A program made the position numbers and the translations under genes. 64,000 nucleotides of DNA. Origin: Salticus scenicus. Lineage: Eukaryota > Arthropoda > Arachnida > Araneae > Salticidae. The first letter of the stretch is position 1. The number at the start of each line of letters is the position of its first letter. Location of the stretch: positions 44,880,686 through 44,944,685 of the forward strand of contig OZ005654.1 in assembly GCA_963930645.1 (NCBI GenBank), read 5' to 3'. The notes under the pieces are model-generated. The model saw only the letters and a list, made by a program, of their open reading frames with translations. It was not told where the DNA came from and did not search any database. This document shows positions 40,757 through 43,700 of the stretch, one piece after another.

Positions 40757-43700
40757 GGGGGGGGGGAAAATCTGTTCTAAATAAAATTTAATTTTGGATA
40801 AGAAACATATATATTTTTATTTTACTTTTTATCTGTATGTTGTGTGATTTCCTGCTTTATTCAGTGCATGTATGATAACGATGCCTTTTTGCTGTCTCAA
40901 AATATAATTTTCTGATCGTAATCCATCTCTTATTGCTTTTGATTTACTACCAAAAACTTCCTTATGTTCATAAAAATACTTTAAAGTTTTATTTCTCTAA
41001 AATATTGTCAAATAATATAATTTTCACTCATTTAATGTAATTATTCTACACTAGCAGGCTACGCCCGCTTCGCTGGTCACTGTATTTAAATGAATTTTCA
41101 AAAGAATTGGATCAGTATTTAATTTTTACATCACATTATAAATAAAAACTAAAAAAAAATTACATTGAAGGCGCTATAAATTTTGCTTCAGGTACCCGCT
41201 GTCTACAGCAGCTCTTTTATCCACTCGTACTGCATCAGGTCCATGTTCCCACTGTCTGCAGAAATGTCTTTCTCGGGCACTTCAATCTGGGTATTTATCG
41301 ACGACATGTGAATCTTCTGTTATTTAAGAACTATGATTTTAGATGACTGTATCTCAGCATCTATTATATATTTTAGTTTTTGAACCGTGTATAGCCCACG
41401 TTGTTTACACTATATTACGATTTGATTCGAACCGGTATAATAAAATAAAATAAAAAGTAAATTTTCTTTTAAAAGGAATTAAATACATGAAAAACAAATA
41501 AATTTTAATCAGTTTAATACTTTCTACTATGTACTACCATTTTTTTTTTTTTTTTTTTTTTACCCTAATTAAAAAAAAAAAAAAAAAATTATTTTTACAG
41601 AAACTTTTTAAAACGAAGCTTATTCATAATTAATTAAGTTAAATACCTGAGTTATGCTTCATTATTCCATGGCAGAAAGCCTTTTCGCAGGAGGATTATC
41701 CGCATCATCTGTGCCGACTGCTTGTAGTGTATGTGACTGTTGGCATCTCGGTTTTGGGCTTTATTCACAAAAAGGTGGTGCCACACTCTGTCAATTTCGG
41801 CCGATTCGTGGTCATTAATTATGTTATTAAGTTTAATAGAAATACTACGGCTCTTGCTAGATACCTACAAGAAAATAATATTGAAATACATTTTAACAGT
41901 GTAACCAAGTTAGCAAACTACAATAACCAGAATTACGCATTTTTAAGAGAGAGCATTGAAATTGCTAATAATATTGAAAATCAATATTATTTTCTTGTAG
42001 GTATCTAGCAAGAGCCATAGTATTTCTATTAAACTTAATAACATAATTAATGACCACGAATCGGCCGAAATTGACAGAGTGTGGCACCATCTTTTTGTGA
42101 ATAAAGACCAAGACCGAGATGTCAACAGTCACAATCCACTACAAGCAGTGGGCACAGATGACGCGGAGGATCCTCCTGCGAAAAGGCTTTCTGCCATGGA
42201 ATAATGAAGCATCACTAAGGTAGTTAACTTAATTAATTATAAAAGATTTTTATTTTAAAGGAATTAATTTAAAATGAAAAATAAAAAGTTGCTGTACTAT
42301 AAAAATTATACATTAACATAGCAATTTATTTCTATTGCATTACCATTTGATTTTCAATAAGTATAAAAAAAAATAATAATAAATATTTAAAAAAAATTCG
42401 CCTTCAAATGAATGTATTAAATAAAAAATAAATTTTGTAATAGCCGTTGCTACAATACACCGACGATTACAGCGGAAGAATAAATTTATCAAAAAAGAAA
42501 CATAGAAACCAATATTTAAAACTGAAAAAGAAATAATTTAAAAAATTCAAATTTGAAATTTAAAAACACCTCGATGAAGTGCACACCTACAGGGTCCCAA
42601 GTACCCATGTGCCGAGTTTTGTAACTCTGTAATCGGTAGTGTGAGCACCAGAGCGCAAACAGGCACATACACACATAGACAGACACTTCTCTTTATTTAT
42701 ATAGATAATTTAATATTATAGTTATCTTTTGGTTTAAATATACAAAAAGCGTTTTAAAAAAAATACTGCTTATTGATTGTAAAATATGGAATTATCTTCT
42801 ATAGTAATGGTTACTATATCCAGGGGTGGAGAATTTTTAGAAATTCTTACCAGCCAGCAGTATATTATCAGGGAAAACCTGGAAAACAGGGAATACTCAG
42901 GGAATTTGGAATTTGTTAAAAAAAATCAGGGAAAATAAAAATTTTCATTAAAAATCAGGGAAAATCGATTATAAAACCTGGAAAAACAAATATTTTCTTT
43001 CTCTCAAGTTATATTTTTCTTGTTTAGCTTCATATCAAAATTCAGTTGATTGAGTGTTGTGAAAATATGCATGTAAACAATGATTTCTACCTGAGTTTCT
43101 ATCATGGTCGACAATAATATGACACCATACAGTGGAAGTAGCTACGTTTTTTGTCCTGTCTAGAGGAGCGTTTCTTGTAATATGTCGCTAATATTATCTT
43201 GAAAATTGTCTGGGAACTCAGGGAAAACTCAGGGAATTTTTTTCCCATACATGAGTATGAACCCTGATTATACTCAGTCTATAACCTCTCTAACAGGCTA
43301 GTCCAACCCAAAACACTTGGTGGGCCACACTGGAAATGCATTTTATTCCGACAGGCCTCATATACATATATATTATGTATATACAGTTGTACATATATAT
43401 ATATTATCTATATACAGTTTTTTAAGGTGGAAGGGGGTATACAAAGTTATAAAAATATTTTTATACAAAGAAAAAACTGTATATATTTGTATTTATCAAA
43501 CAACATTTGTTACTACATAAGTTTTAATGGATCAAAATTTGTTTCATTAAACATTGTGACTTCCTTCTTAGTTACAAATGTATGAGGTGTCATTCACACT
43601 GTTGCTAATAAGCTGGACTTGCTTCATGTCATTTATCCATATATGCAGTGCAACATGCTTAAAGCCGGACTTCTAAAAGCCGGAATTATTCAAAATTTTG

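Larger units (their letters stand above)
41050..42707 (+). mobile_element. Retroelement-like unit with a large internal palindrome
   Basis: The left edge (CTAGCAGGCTACGCCCGCTT then CGCTGG) resembles the GC-rich 5' sequence of dispersed arthropod repeats. The right edge has a CACACATAGACAGACACTTC motif and ends TTTATTTATATAGATA. Family not identified. The unit is interrupted by or includes the 41617-42245 inverted duplication. Confidence 0.45.
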
